Numbered from the stretch's first letter, positions 1 through 8,558 are shown. The stretch is DNA of 64,000 nt from Streptomyces actinomycinicus (GCF_016741775.1 NZ_JAERRK010000007.1:372001-436000); one strand, 5' to 3'. The notes: a model not told the origin generated them from the sequence alone. Program-made: numbers and translations.

Positions 1-330
1 GGAGACGGCGTTGTAGGAGTCGACGGCCGGGTTGATGCGCGGCAGGGTGCCCCTCTTGGCGAGGCGGCGGCCGAGGGCGTCAACGCTGGGGCGGATCCGG
101 CGGGGATTGGTGCCGAAGGAGCGGTAGGCGGTGTGCCACGCCTCGATGCGCGGGTCGCTCTCGTCGGCGGGCTGCCAGGTGCCGGCGGCCAACTGCTGCT
201 CCAGTTCCTCCAGGGCGATCGTGGTGTCGGGCCAGGGCTCGTGGCCGCGCACCCCGGTGGCGGTGACCAGGGCGATGAGGGAGTCGGGGAAGGCGTCGGC
301 CACGGCGGGGCTGATGCGGAAGGTGGTCAT
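1..330 (-). CDS. B3/B4 tRNA-binding domain protein (3' end cut off)
   Basis: The 110 visible residues begin MTTFRISPAVADAFPDS and include RSFGTNPRRIRPSVDALGRR, the pattern of the stand-alone B3/B4 domain related to the phenylalanyl-tRNA synthetase beta subunit. Such proteins are proposed to bind or edit mischarged tRNA; the exact substrate is not evident here. The ATG at 330 is the natural start and the C-terminus lies beyond the window. The gene lies 137 nt downstream of the EamA permease gene on the same strand, and a divergent XRE-cupin regulator follows, so the three probably form one small regulated unit. The 137-nt spacer contains only a 17-codon ORF of doubtful meaning. Confidence 0.75.
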   Translation of the reverse strand, partial: MTTFRISPAVADAFPDSLIALVTATGVRGHEPWPDTTIALEELEQQLAAGTWQPADESDPRIEAWHTAYRSFGTNPRRIRPSVDALGRRLAKRGTLPRINPAVDSYNAVS

Positions 331-467
331 GCGGCGGGATCCTGTTCCGTGCGTGAGTGGGGAGGGAAGTCGTGGCCGTCGGCGATCAGGTCTGCCGTCC
401 GGCGTCGTCCGGGCCGACGCCCCAGCCCTGGACGAACATGCGGTTCTCGGTGCGGGCTGGTGCGGGT

Positions 468-1304
468 TCAGGTGAGGGCGAGGAGACTGACGGCGACGGC
501 GGCGGTGCCCAGTCCGACGAGCTGGCCGCGGTGGATGCGTTCGGCGAGCACGCCACGGGCGAGCAGCACGGTACCGGCCGGGTACAGGGCGGTGATCACG
601 GCTACGACGGTGAGGTCCCCGCTGCGGGCCGCGAGCAGGAACAGCAGGTTCGCCACCGAGTCCAGCACGCCGGCGCCGGCCGACATCGCGTACGCGGGCT
701 TCTCTGCGCCGAGCCGGCGGCGCAGCAGTCCGGCCGCGGTCAAGGTCACGGCCGAGGAGACCGTCCGGCCGATGATCAGCGGGGCGACACCGCTGTCGGA
801 GGGTGCCTGCTGCAGGAAGATCAGCTGGAGGGCGATCGCTGCGCCCGCCCCGAGGGCCAGCAGCAGCGCGCTGCGGGAGGGGCGCGCCGCGCCGGCGCCG
901 TGTCCGGCGCTGACCAGGACGACCGCGACGAGCGCGAGCGGCAGACCGAGCAGTCCGGCGAGGGCGAGGTGCTCGCCCTGCAACAGCCCTACGGACACGG
1001 GCAGGGCCGCGGAGACCAGTGCGGTGACGGGCGACAGCACGTTCATGGGGCCGATCGCCAGGGTTCTGTACAGCAGGGCGAACGCGGCGGCCGAAGCGAC
1101 GCCGGAGACGGCCCCCCAGATGACGGCGGAGGTACTGAACGATGCGCCGAGCACCGGCCACAGCAGCAGTTCGACCGCGAGCGAGGCGGGTGCCGCGACC
1201 ATTACGGTACGCAGAACATGAGCCTCCCGGGAGCCGAGGCCGCCGAGGAAGTCGGCGCATCCGTAGGCGAGTGAGCTGCCCAGGGCCAGCAGCAGTGCGA
1301 TCAC
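468..1304 (-). CDS. EamA/DMT-family permease
   Basis: This 278-residue protein is almost entirely hydrophobic, with about ten predicted membrane segments arranged as two five-helix EamA repeats. It opens with VIALLLALGSSLAYGCADF and contains the mid-segment YRTLAIGPMNVLSPVTAL, typical of drug/metabolite exporters. I chose the GTG at 1304 rather than upstream codons because the extra N-terminal residues are charged and non-membrane, and because a good promoter sits directly before this GTG. Substrate unknown; amino acid or small-metabolite export is usual for the family. It faces an XRE-cupin regulator, which probably controls it. Confidence 0.8.
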   Translation of the reverse strand: MIALLLALGSSLAYGCADFLGGLGSREAHVLRTVMVAAPASLAVELLLWPVLGASFSTSAVIWGAVSGVASAAAFALLYRTLAIGPMNVLSPVTALVSAALPVSVGLLQGEHLALAGLLGLPLALVAVVLVSAGHGAGAARPSRSALLLALGAGAAIALQLIFLQQAPSDSGVAPLIIGRTVSSAVTLTAAGLLRRRLGAEKPAYAMSAGAGVLDSVANLLFLLAARSGDLTVVAVITALYPAGTVLLARGVLAERIHRGQLVGLGTAAVAVSLLALT

Positions 1305-1316
1305 GGTGCATCCCTT

Positions 1317-1345
1317 ACTATCAATGGAACGACCGAACCGTACAA
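1317..1345 (-). promoter_or_regulatory. Sigma-70-type promoter for the EamA gene
   Basis: Reading the minus strand, TTGTAC (1340-1345) is followed by a 17-bp spacer and GATAGT (1317-1322). The predicted transcription start lies within about 10 nt of the GTG at 1304, so the mRNA leader would be very short, with only AAGGGA before the start codon. The flank also carries repeated CCGAAC/CGACCGAA elements that could be a binding site for the divergent XRE regulator. Confidence 0.5.
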
Positions 1346-1418
1346 CGGACCGACCGAAACGGGCAACCACACGACCGCGTGGTGCATTCCAGTGGTCCCA
1401 GGCGAAGATGGTGATCGG

Positions 1419-2003
1419 ATGGCAGAGACCGAGGCGGCCCTGCGGACGCTGGCCCACAACGTCCGGGCCGCTCGCACCCGCGCGGGCTTGTCCCTGGACG
1501 AGCTGGGCCGGCGCGCCCAGGTCAGCAAAGGCGCCCTGGTGGGCCTGGAGAAGGCTCAGGGAAACCCGAACTTCGCCACCCTGGTGCGACTAGCCGACAC
1601 GCTCGGCGTCTCCGTCTCCGCGCTGATGGAGGGCCGGGCCGAGGGACGTGTGCGGGTCGTCTCCACCGACACCCTGGCCCCGCTGTGGACCGGACCGCGG
1701 GGCAGCGAGGCCCGGCTCATGCTGACCACCTCGGGGCCGGCCCCGGTCGAGGTGTGGCGCTGGAAACTGGAGCCGGGCGAGGAATACCCCAGCCACCCCC
1801 ACCAGGCCGGCGTCGTGGAAACGGTCAGCGTCACATCGGGCAGCATGACCCTCGTCGTCGACGGCACCGAGCACCCCGTCGAAGCCGGACAGACCGCCAC
1901 CTACGACGGCGACACCGCCCACACGTACCGCGGCTCGGGCACCGGAACCTGCCATCTCATCATGACGGTCCACCTGCCGCCCGGCCCGGGCTCCACGGCC
2001 TGA
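1419..2003 (+). CDS. XRE-family regulator with C-terminal cupin
   Basis: This is a 194-residue protein. Residues about 8-70 form an XRE helix-turn-helix (LDELGRRAQVSKGALVGLEK). Residues about 110-190 form a cupin with the metal-site-like pattern GEEYPSHPHQAG and a later GDTAHTYRG. Regulators of this layout sense small ligands and repress neighbouring exporters or catabolic genes. The ATG at 1419 is chosen because the HTH alignment starts soon after it. The gene is divergent from the EamA permease with 114 nt between starts, the usual position for a local regulator. Confidence 0.85.
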   Translation: MAETEAALRTLAHNVRAARTRAGLSLDELGRRAQVSKGALVGLEKAQGNPNFATLVRLADTLGVSVSALMEGRAEGRVRVVSTDTLAPLWTGPRGSEARLMLTTSGPAPVEVWRWKLEPGEEYPSHPHQAGVVETVSVTSGSMTLVVDGTEHPVEAGQTATYDGDTAHTYRGSGTGTCHLIMTVHLPPGPGSTA

Positions 2004-2069
2004 CCTGCGCGCAGCGCCGTGCGCCAAGGCGGCGCTGCGGAGCCCTCGTCGCCGCGCGCCGCGCGGGAC

Positions 2070-2546
2070 TCACGTCGTGATGTCGAGCATGTAGTTGTCG
2101 CTGACGACGAAGGTCACCAGATTCGTCCCCGTGCCGAAGGGGCCGGTCCCGGAGTCACGTGCCTGGCCGCCGGTGCCGTGTTCGGTGGCGTTGCCGGATG
2201 CCGCGAGGGTGTCCCGCTCGAAGCGGCGGTCGATCGTGAACCGGAGGGTCTGGCCCGTGTCGGTGCGCCTGAGGGTGTCGGTGGTCCGAGTCTCGAAGAC
2301 GAGGTCGCCGCTGCCCGTCACGGAGCCGGAGATCGTCAGTTCGGCCGGGAAGGACTCGTCCGGCGTCGCGCAGCGGAAGTCGCTGCTGCTCCTGCCGTCG
2401 ACGGCACGGTTGGCGGGATGGACGTTCACGGTGATCGCACCGGCGCAGTTGTAGGTGGCCGCCTGTGCCGGGCCCGAAGTGGCCGCCGCCAGGAGCAGGG
2501 CCGCGGCACCGGCCGCGACCAGACCACGAACGGAAACACCGAACAT
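2070..2546 (-). CDS. Small secreted hypothetical protein
   Basis: This is a 158-residue protein with a clear Sec signal peptide (MFGVSVRGLVAAGAAALLLA, cleavage after AQAA near residue 30). The mature part is rich in Thr, Asp and Ser, with one Cys pair (YNC near the N-terminus and FRC near the middle), suggesting a small disulfide-linked beta protein. The start at 2546 is backed by AAGGGGGACC just upstream. I do not recognise a named family. The gene stands alone, convergent with the XRE-cupin gene. Confidence 0.7.
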   Translation of the reverse strand: MFGVSVRGLVAAGAAALLLAAATSGPAQAATYNCAGAITVNVHPANRAVDGRSSSDFRCATPDESFPAELTISGSVTGSGDLVFETRTTDTLRRTDTGQTLRFTIDRRFERDTLAASGNATEHGTGGQARDSGTGPFGTGTNLVTFVVSDNYMLDITT

Positions 2547-2749
2547 CACGGTCCCCCTTATGACCTGCGGGAGCAGGCGTGCGCAACGCGGATACACGCG
2601 GACCGTACCGGCTGCAGCCACCGTGATTCGAGACCGGACGTGAGCCCACCACTCCTGTGAGTGACGGGATTCACCGGAAAAACGGCACTGCTGGTTCGTG
2701 GCGACCGAAGGGTTGGTGGCGTCGGAAGGGTTCGTGGCGACCGAACGGG

Positions 2750-2878
2750 TCAGTCGGTGCTCGTCGCGGCGAGCACGGCGACACGGCGGCCGTCGGGAGA
2801 GAGGGCGACGATGCCGTAGTCGCTGTACCGCTCACCGGCGTTCCCTCCCCCGTTGTGCCTGCGCTCGCCATGTGCCAC
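2750..2878 (-). CDS. Possible small ORF or gene remnant
   Basis: This GTG-started frame gives 42 residues with very high G/C in third positions, ending SDYGIVALSPDGRRVAVLA then ATSTD. The best ribosome-binding site here (GGGGGGAGG) fits an ATG at 2871 in another frame, which encodes a low-complexity 66-residue product ending at 2671. The coding-like composition of the GTG frame without a good start suggests the 3' remnant of a lost gene. The DNA just downstream has short direct repeats of ggtggcgaccgaa. Confidence 0.25.
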   Translation of the reverse strand: MAHGERRHNGGGNAGERYSDYGIVALSPDGRRVAVLAATSTD

Positions 2879-2923
2879 CTCCCCCCTGGGTCGTACCCCG
2901 AGCGTCCCTGATCGTCGTGGTCG

Positions 2924-3355
2924 CTACAGCTCGTAGTCCCGGGCCACCTCCTCCCAGCGGATGTCCAAGAGGGCGGGATCGGCCGCTTCGCCCGACGGGA
3001 CGTCCGTTGCGGGCTGGAACCAGACGACGGTGAGGGCGGAGCGGTACAGCACCGGGTCGTGGTCGGGAGCGAGTGCCGCGGAGCGGAAGGCACCGATGCA
3101 GGCCACGGCGGGCAGTACCTCGACCGGCCCGAACCCGCCCGCAGCCCGGTCCGGGTACTCACGGGACGGCGGAACGAGATGGACCGGCGTCCTGGGGTGG
3201 GCGCGCTCGGCGGCCCGCAGCAGTCCGTTGACCTTCATGTCATTGACGAGCCGGCACGGATAGCCCTCCAGCATTCCGCCGTAGGTCGAGGAGAGCATCA
3301 GCTCGGAAAGCTCGATCGTACGGCCGGACGAGAGGACTATGCGGCTCAATGACAT
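2924..3355 (-). CDS. Conserved hypothetical protein
   Basis: This 143-residue soluble protein starts MSLSRIVLSSGRTIELSEL and has the segment STYGGMLEGYPCRLVNDMK. It has no signal peptide or membrane segment. I recognise it only as the type of short conserved protein common in streptomycetes, without an assigned function. The reading frame is coding-like throughout and the ATG at 3355 is the only sensible start. It lies downstream of the protease gene on the same strand but separated from it by 65 nt. Confidence 0.65.
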   Translation of the reverse strand: MSLSRIVLSSGRTIELSELMLSSTYGGMLEGYPCRLVNDMKVNGLLRAAERAHPRTPVHLVPPSREYPDRAAGGFGPVEVLPAVACIGAFRSAALAPDHDPVLYRSALTVVWFQPATDVPSGEAADPALLDIRWEEVARDYEL

Positions 3356-3420
3356 GCGCCCACACTATGCGCAAGGAGATCCACTACCGATGCACACCGA
3401 GGGACTTGTCCGGTCCGGCC

Positions 3421-4647
3421 CTAGTCGACGAGGAGGCGTGCACCGGTGTAGCCGAGGATGTAGTTGATCTCCTGGTACCAGCTGACGTTCTCCAGACCGT
3501 ACTTGGACAGGCACAGCCAAGGTGAGTGGTCGTTGTCCCTGCGGTACCTCGCTGCCGTCGCCACGCCCTGCGCCTGTCCGCCCGAGAAGTAGGGGCCACC
3601 GGAGTCGCCCGGTTCCTGGCAGGTGGTGTTGCGGGTCATGCCGTAGAGGATCTTGCCGTTGTCCAGGGGAACCGTCTCGTTGCGCCACCGGATGATTCCG
3701 CACGTCACCTTCGTGGTGATCCCCGACTTGCACACGCTGGTGCCGACCGGGGCCTGGAACGAGCCGTGCACCAGGTAGACGCTGTCGTCCGGCGTGTGAC
3801 GGGAGATCCACGGCCCCTGCTCCCACTGGGTGGTGTCGACCGCGGTGACGCCCCAGTCGTAGGTGCGGTCGGCGAACCACCAGGGCCCGATGCCGCGGCC
3901 GTTGAACCCGACGACGGGTCCGCCGCCGTCGGCGCAGTGGCCCGCGGTGATCATGACCGGGCTGTTGGTGTACATGCGGGCGTTGAACCCCACCGAGCAG
4001 GTGCTGAGGTTCGGCATGATGATCGTCTCTCCGCCGTCGAGGTACGCGGCGGAGAGGCGGGGCAGGTCGTCCGCGACACTCTTCACGCGGACCGCCGCGC
4101 CGTGGGCCCGCGCGGCCTTCAGCACCGCACCGGCCGGACGGCCCTCGACAGCATCGACGACCACGGTGTTCGTCGGCTCATCGACATGCCAGCCTGCCAG
4201 GCCGGCGGCTGCGCTCGGGTCGCGGCGCGCGCGGTCGTCCAGCTCCGTCTGGACGGCGGCGAGCGTCGCGCGGCTGTGCTTCACCACCTTCACCCGCGCC
4301 CCCGCCTCCGAGACCGGGCGGGACAGCGCCGGGTCCGTGACGGCGACCGTGAGCCGCCGGGTTTTACGGTCGTACCACGATCCGCCGTACGACGACCCGA
4401 GCCGGGGGACGAGCCGCCGCTGCGTGGCCGCCGCTGCCTCCTCGTCCGCCAGCAGGCGCCGTACGGCCGCCCGGTCGAGGCCCAGACCGCGGCTGAGTTC
4501 GTCGATCGGCGCCGTGCGGACCTCGTGCCCCTCCGGCTCCGGGGGCGGTTCGGCCGACGCCGAGGGCTGCGGTATCAGGGCGAGGCCGGCGAGCAGAAGG
4601 GCGAGCAGGGACCTGGCGGAATTCGAGTGCCGGAATGGCTTCCTCAT
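3421..4647 (-). CDS. Secreted chymotrypsin-fold serine protease, streptogrisin type
   Basis: This is a 408-residue preproprotein. Residues 1-32 are a signal peptide. Residues about 40-205 resemble the alpha-lytic/streptogrisin prodomain (SSYGGSWYDRKTRRLTVAVT), which helps folding and is then removed. The mature S1 protease carries His237 (ITAGHC), Asp264 (TYDWG) and Ser349 (GDSGGP). Cysteine pairs are expected at 217/238, 306/316 and 343/379. All catalytic residues are present, so it should be an active extracellular protease. The ATG at 4647 overlaps the stop of a 52-residue secreted-peptide ORF (ATGA), implying translational coupling. Confidence 0.92.
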   Translation of the reverse strand: MRKPFRHSNSARSLLALLLAGLALIPQPSASAEPPPEPEGHEVRTAPIDELSRGLGLDRAAVRRLLADEEAAAATQRRLVPRLGSSYGGSWYDRKTRRLTVAVTDPALSRPVSEAGARVKVVKHSRATLAAVQTELDDRARRDPSAAAGLAGWHVDEPTNTVVVDAVEGRPAGAVLKAARAHGAAVRVKSVADDLPRLSAAYLDGGETIIMPNLSTCSVGFNARMYTNSPVMITAGHCADGGGPVVGFNGRGIGPWWFADRTYDWGVTAVDTTQWEQGPWISRHTPDDSVYLVHGSFQAPVGTSVCKSGITTKVTCGIIRWRNETVPLDNGKILYGMTRNTTCQEPGDSGGPYFSGGQAQGVATAARYRRDNDHSPWLCLSKYGLENVSWYQEINYILGYTGARLLVD

Positions 4648-4802
4648 GGGTCTCCGATGGGAAGGGTGCCGGTACGCAGGGGCTGGAGTCGCAGGGCATG
4701 GGCCGACGGCGTCCGGAGGCTTGAGCCGGCGAGCGCCGCCGCGACGGGCAGGAGCGCGGCCCACAGGAATCGGCACCGGTGTGGGAGAAGAGTGCGCGGC
4801 AT
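4644..4802 (-). CDS. 52-residue secreted peptide ORF coupled to the protease
   Basis: This small ORF begins MPRTLLPHRCRFLWAALL, continues PVAAALAG and has a signal-peptidase-like site TPSAHA near residue 36, leaving a mature peptide of only about 16 residues (LRLQPLRTGTLPIGDP). It has a ribosome-binding site (AGAAGG) and coding-like third positions, and its TGA overlaps the protease ATG by four bases. Four 10-bp repeats lie directly upstream. The layout suggests one transcript making a short secreted peptide and a secreted protease; the peptide could be a substrate, inhibitor or signal, or merely a coupling leader. I know of no described family. Confidence 0.45.
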   Translation of the reverse strand: MPRTLLPHRCRFLWAALLPVAAALAGSSLRTPSAHALRLQPLRTGTLPIGDP

Positions 4803-4810
4803 GCGGCACC

Positions 4811-4850
4811 TTCTTTGCGGTTCTTTGCGGTCCTTTGCGGTTCTTTGCGG
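4811..4850 (-). repeat. Four 10-bp tandem repeats upstream of the protease unit
   Basis: On the plus strand the unit is ttctttgcgg, repeated four times with a single change in the third copy (tcctttgcgg). The 10-bp period places each copy on the same face of the helix, like cooperative activator or repressor sites. The last copy merges with the ribosome-binding site of the 52-residue ORF. Confidence 0.8.
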
Positions 4851-5060
4851 TCGACGGACGGCGGGACTGCGGGAAGGTGCGCCGCGGATCGAATGTGGCG
4901 GTTCCCCAGCGGCCGGGACAACGGCGTGCGGAAGCGTGGAGGGGCGCGCGGGGACCCGCCGGCCCCGGCCCGGTCCGAGTCGGGATCACACCTCGGTGTG
5001 GGCTCTGCGCCGGTCGGCGAGGGCGGTGTGCGAGGGGGACGTCGTGTCCGGTGGGGTCGG

Positions 5061-7457
5061 CTACTCCTGTGGCTCCGTCTGGGCTTCCTCCGTGCCGGGC
5101 CGGCCCGGCGGGCGGCGGCCGTGCGGCTGCTGGGGCTCTGGGCGGACCGGTACGGGCGGCAGGGAGCGGACCGCCGGCTCCTCGGCGGTCACGGTCAGCG
5201 GTTCCCCGTAGTGCAGCACCGCCAGCGGTTCCCCGTCGAGCAACCGGTAGCGTGCCTCGGTCCGGCCGACGTCCACCGTCAGTCTGCGGCCGCGCACCGC
5301 CACGGTGAACACCAGCCTGGACAGCGCTTCGGGCAGGCGCGGCGCGAACCCGAGCAGGTCCTGCCGCCCCTCGTCACCGAGGTGCCGGCGCAGGCCCCCG
5401 AAGCCGGAGACGAGGGCGATCCACGTCCCGGCGAGGGAGGCGATGTGCAATCCGTCGCGGGTGTTGTGTTCCAGGTCGTCCAGGTCCATCAGCGCGGCCT
5501 CGCCGAGGTAGGCGTAGGCCAGTCGCAGGTGCCCCGTCTCGGTGGCGAGCACCGCCTGGCAGCATGCCGAGAGTGAGGAGTCGCGGACGGTCAGAGCCTC
5601 GTAGTAGGCGAAGTTGCGTGCTTTCTCCTCGTCGGTGAACGCGAAAGGGCACTCCAGCATCGCCAGCACCAGGTCGGCCTGCTTGATCACCTGTTTGCGG
5701 TACAGGTCGAAGTAGGGGTAGTGGAGCATCAGCGGGTAGTTCTCGGGCGGGGTCGCCTCGAAGTCCCAGCGCTGGAGATGCGTGAATCCGGCCGATTGTT
5801 CGTGCACACCGAGGGCTTCGTTGTACGGCAGCGCCATGCGGGCCGCGGCGTCCCGCCAGGTGGCGGCCTCCTCGTCGTCGACGCCCAGTTCCCCGGCACG
5901 GTCCCGGTGCCGCATGGCGGACGCCGCCGCCGCGAGCAGGTTCTGCCGGGCCATCAGATTGGTGTAAAGGTTGTCCCGGGCGATCGCGCTGTACTCGTCG
6001 GGTCCGGTGACGCCGTCGATGTGGAAGACGCCCTCCGCGTCGTGGTGACCCAGGGAGCGCCACAGCCGGGCGGTGTCCACGAGGAGTTCGAGTCCCTCAC
6101 GGCGCTCGAACTCCTCGTCGCCGGTCATCATGACGTACCGGACGGCGGCCATGGCGATGTCGGCGTTGATGTGGAAGGCAGCCGTACCGGCCGGCCAGTA
6201 GGCCGAACACTCGGCGCCGTCGATCGTCCGCCAGGGGAACAGCGCCCCCGACAGCCCCAGCTGGCGCGCGCGTTCCCGGGCCGCCGGCAGCGTCCCGTGC
6301 CGCCATCTCAGTGCCGAGGCGACGGTCTCCGGCGCGGTGAACGTCAGTACCGGCAGGACGTAGGACTCGGTGTCCCAGAAGCAGTGCCCGTCGTACCCGG
6401 TCCCGGTCAGTCCCTTCGCGGGGATCGCCCGGTTCTCGCCGCGTGCCGCTGCCTGGAGTACGTGGAAGAGGGCGAACCGCACCGCCTGCTGGATCTCGGC
6501 GTCGCCCTCCACCTCGACGTCCGCGCCGGCCCAGAACCGGTCCAGGTACTCCCGCTGTGCCGCGACCAGGCCGTCCCAGCCGGTGCTGACCGCGGCGGCC
6601 ACCGCGCCGTCCACCTGGTCGTGCACGGCCGGCAGCGAACGCTCCCCCGACCAGCCGTAGGCCACGAACTTGACGAGCCGCAGCGGCTGTCCGGGGGCCA
6701 GGTCCGCGGTCACCGTCAGACGGCTGACGTCGGGTTCGCACTGCGCGGTCCACCGGGTGCTCTCCGGCCCCTCGATGAGGTGGTCGGCGGCCGCCCCCAC
6801 CCGCAGACCGCTGCGGTCGGTACGGTGCACGAGCCGCAACCGGGTGTCCTGCGCGAAGTACTCCTCGGCCGACAGCGGGGATTCGGTCGCCGCGGCGACG
6901 CGCGGATCCCCCTCGACGCGGGGCAGCTGTTCATTGGCGACGAGTTCGGACTGTACGGCGACCGTGGTCGGTCCGTCGACCGGCTCGACCTCGTACACGA
7001 TCGCCGCCACCGCGCGCTGGGTGAAGGACACGAGCCGCTGCGAGGAGATCCGGACGGTGCGGCCGCCGGGCGAGATCCACCGCGCGGTGCGGCTGAGCAC
7101 CCCGGAGCGGAAGTCCAGCACACGCTCGTGCGCCAGCAGCCGGCCGTAGCGCAGGTCGCACGGGTGGTCGTCGACCAGCAATCGGATGACCTTGCCGTCG
7201 GTGACGTTGATCATCGTCTGTCCGGACTCGGGATATCCGTAGCCCGCTTCGGCGTACGGCAGCGGATGCCGCTCGTACACGCCGTTGAGGTAGGCGCCGG
7301 GCAGGCCGTGCGGCTCTCCCTCGTCGAGGTTCCCGCGCCATCCGATGTGCCCGTTGGACAGGGCGAACACCGATTCGCTCTGGGCGAGCACCTCCAGGTT
7401 CAGCTCGGTCTCACGCAGGCACCACGGCTCGACCGTGAAGCTGGGATGAGTGATCAC
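5061..7457 (-). CDS. Glycoside hydrolase family 65 protein (disaccharide phosphorylase type)
   Basis: This is a 798-residue cytoplasmic enzyme. It has the GH65 N-terminal beta-sandwich (residues about 10-270, with SNGHIGWRGNLDEG), an (alpha/alpha)6 barrel, and a C-terminal beta domain. The general acid is Glu488 in GVTGPDEYS; WDTE (361-364), KQADLVL (592-598), DSSLS (626-630) and HIASLAG (671-677) are conserved active-site segments. Family members phosphorolyse trehalose, maltose, kojibiose or nigerose, or hydrolyse them; I cannot tell which. The upstream gene overlaps by 4 bp and encodes a beta-phosphoglucomutase-like protein, so the pair would convert a disaccharide to glucose plus glucose 6-phosphate. 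Confidence 0.9.
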   Translation of the reverse strand: MITHPSFTVEPWCLRETELNLEVLAQSESVFALSNGHIGWRGNLDEGEPHGLPGAYLNGVYERHPLPYAEAGYGYPESGQTMINVTDGKVIRLLVDDHPCDLRYGRLLAHERVLDFRSGVLSRTARWISPGGRTVRISSQRLVSFTQRAVAAIVYEVEPVDGPTTVAVQSELVANEQLPRVEGDPRVAAATESPLSAEEYFAQDTRLRLVHRTDRSGLRVGAAADHLIEGPESTRWTAQCEPDVSRLTVTADLAPGQPLRLVKFVAYGWSGERSLPAVHDQVDGAVAAAVSTGWDGLVAAQREYLDRFWAGADVEVEGDAEIQQAVRFALFHVLQAAARGENRAIPAKGLTGTGYDGHCFWDTESYVLPVLTFTAPETVASALRWRHGTLPAARERARQLGLSGALFPWRTIDGAECSAYWPAGTAAFHINADIAMAAVRYVMMTGDEEFERREGLELLVDTARLWRSLGHHDAEGVFHIDGVTGPDEYSAIARDNLYTNLMARQNLLAAAASAMRHRDRAGELGVDDEEAATWRDAAARMALPYNEALGVHEQSAGFTHLQRWDFEATPPENYPLMLHYPYFDLYRKQVIKQADLVLAMLECPFAFTDEEKARNFAYYEALTVRDSSLSACCQAVLATETGHLRLAYAYLGEAALMDLDDLEHNTRDGLHIASLAGTWIALVSGFGGLRRHLGDEGRQDLLGFAPRLPEALSRLVFTVAVRGRRLTVDVGRTEARYRLLDGEPLAVLHYGEPLTVTAEEPAVRSLPPVPVRPEPQQPHGRRPPGRPGTEEAQTEPQE

Positions 7458-8197
7458 CGCGACTCCAGGAGTTCGGCCAGGTCACGGACCACCACATCTG
7501 CGCCGTGTGCCCGCAACTGCTCCGACTGGCCGACCCGGTCGACCCCCACGACCACGGCGAACCGGCCCGCCCGTCCCGCCTCGACACCGGCGAGGGCGTC
7601 CTCGAACACCGCGGCCTGGTCCGGCTCGACCGCCAGTCCGCGGGCCGCCTCGAGGAAGGTGTCGGGCGCGGGCTTGCCGCGCAGCCCGCGCTCGTGCGCC
7701 ACCACTCCGTCGACGCGTTCGTCGAACAGCTCCTCGATGCCGGCCGCCACCAGGACGTCCCGGCAGTTCGCGCTGGACGACACCACGGCACAGGTCAGCC
7801 CCGCCTCCCGCACCGCGCGGACGAAGCGGACCGAGCCCTCGTAGGGTTCCACCCCGTCCTCACGGATCCGGCGCAGCACGAGGTTGTTCTTCCGGGTGCC
7901 AAGTCCGTTCACGGTCTCCGCCTCCGGCGGGTCGTCCGGGGCTCCCTCGGGCAGGTGCACCCCGCGGGCGGCGAGGAACGTGCGTACCCCGTCCTCGCGG
8001 GGCCGGCCGTCCACGTACTCGTCGTAGTCCTCTACCGGGTCGAAGGGCACGAACTCGGTCCCTTCCCGCGCCGCGCGCTCGCGGAGGTAGGCGTCGAACA
8101 TCTCCTTCCAGGCGGCCGCATGCACCTTGGCGGTCTGGGTGAGCACACCGTCGAGATCGAACAGGCAGGCGCGGACGCGAGCAGGTAGCCCCAGCAT
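7454..8197 (-). CDS. HAD-family beta-phosphoglucomutase-like protein
   Basis: This is a 247-residue protein with all HAD motifs: LFDLDGVLT (nucleophile Asp14, acid/base Asp16), VVSSSAN as motif II, GKPAPDTF with the motif III Lys, and EDALAGVEAG as motif IV. The cap domain carries the GTRKNN segment seen in beta-phosphoglucomutases. It would interconvert beta-glucose 1-phosphate and glucose 6-phosphate, matching the product of a GH65 phosphorylase. It is the first gene of a two-gene operon, overlapping the GH65 gene by ATGA. Confidence 0.9.
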   Translation of the reverse strand: MLGLPARVRACLFDLDGVLTQTAKVHAAAWKEMFDAYLRERAAREGTEFVPFDPVEDYDEYVDGRPREDGVRTFLAARGVHLPEGAPDDPPEAETVNGLGTRKNNLVLRRIREDGVEPYEGSVRFVRAVREAGLTCAVVSSSANCRDVLVAAGIEELFDERVDGVVAHERGLRGKPAPDTFLEAARGLAVEPDQAAVFEDALAGVEAGRAGRFAVVVGVDRVGQSEQLRAHGADVVVRDLAELLESR

Positions 8198-8333
8198 GCC
8201 GCCGAGGCTAGAAGGTGCTCACGGCCGACGGCTCGGAGAGGCCGTCCGGCACGCCGGAGGGCAACCCGCCCGGGTCAGGCCTCGGACGCCGCGGACGCCG
8301 CGGACGGCGGTGGACGTGGTCCGCGCGGCCGGT

Positions 8334-8422
8334 GTGCCTGGATCCTCCTGCTGATGCGGAACACCGCGGCCCAGGCCGGTGCGCCTAGATCCTCGTGCTG
8401 AAGGGGCACACCGCGGCCCAGG
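8334..8422. repeat. Two imperfect copies of a ~43-bp repeat
   Basis: Copies at about 8334-8375 and 8379-8422 share gatcctcctgctg-like and acaccgcggcccagg segments with a few substitutions. They fill the intergenic space between the divergent HAD and FUSC genes, just before the perfect 36-bp repeats. Confidence 0.65.
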
Positions 8423-8450
8423 ATGGATGAGAGGCACCGTCTGAGCGGTG

Positions 8451-8558
8451 GTGCCGGACCTGCCGGGACGACACCGTCCGAGCGGGGTGCCGGACCTGCC
8501 GGGACGACACCGTCCGAGCGGGGTGCCGGACCTGCCGGGACGACACCGTCCGAGCGGG
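8451..8558. repeat. Three perfect 36-bp tandem repeats
   Basis: The unit starts gtgccggacctgccgggacg and ends with ccgtccgagcggg. The copies at 8451-8486, 8487-8522 and 8523-8558 are identical, with no spacers, so this is not a CRISPR array. The block lies 57 bp before the FUSC start codon. The frame is open in several phases, but the low-complexity translation argues against coding. Together with 8334-8422 it fills the 417-bp gap between the two divergent genes. Confidence 0.9.

Noticed and set aside
331..467. 17-codon ORF MFVQGWGVGPDDAGRQT between EamA and B3/B4 genes
   Set aside because: Weak ribosome-binding site and no context; could be a remnant but not enough to call.
3526..5211. Open frame antisense to the protease gene
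   Set aside because: Low-complexity translation; the complementary strand encodes a protease with all catalytic residues.
8451..8558. CRISPR array
   Set aside because: The 36-bp units abut each other with no spacers and no cas genes are nearby.
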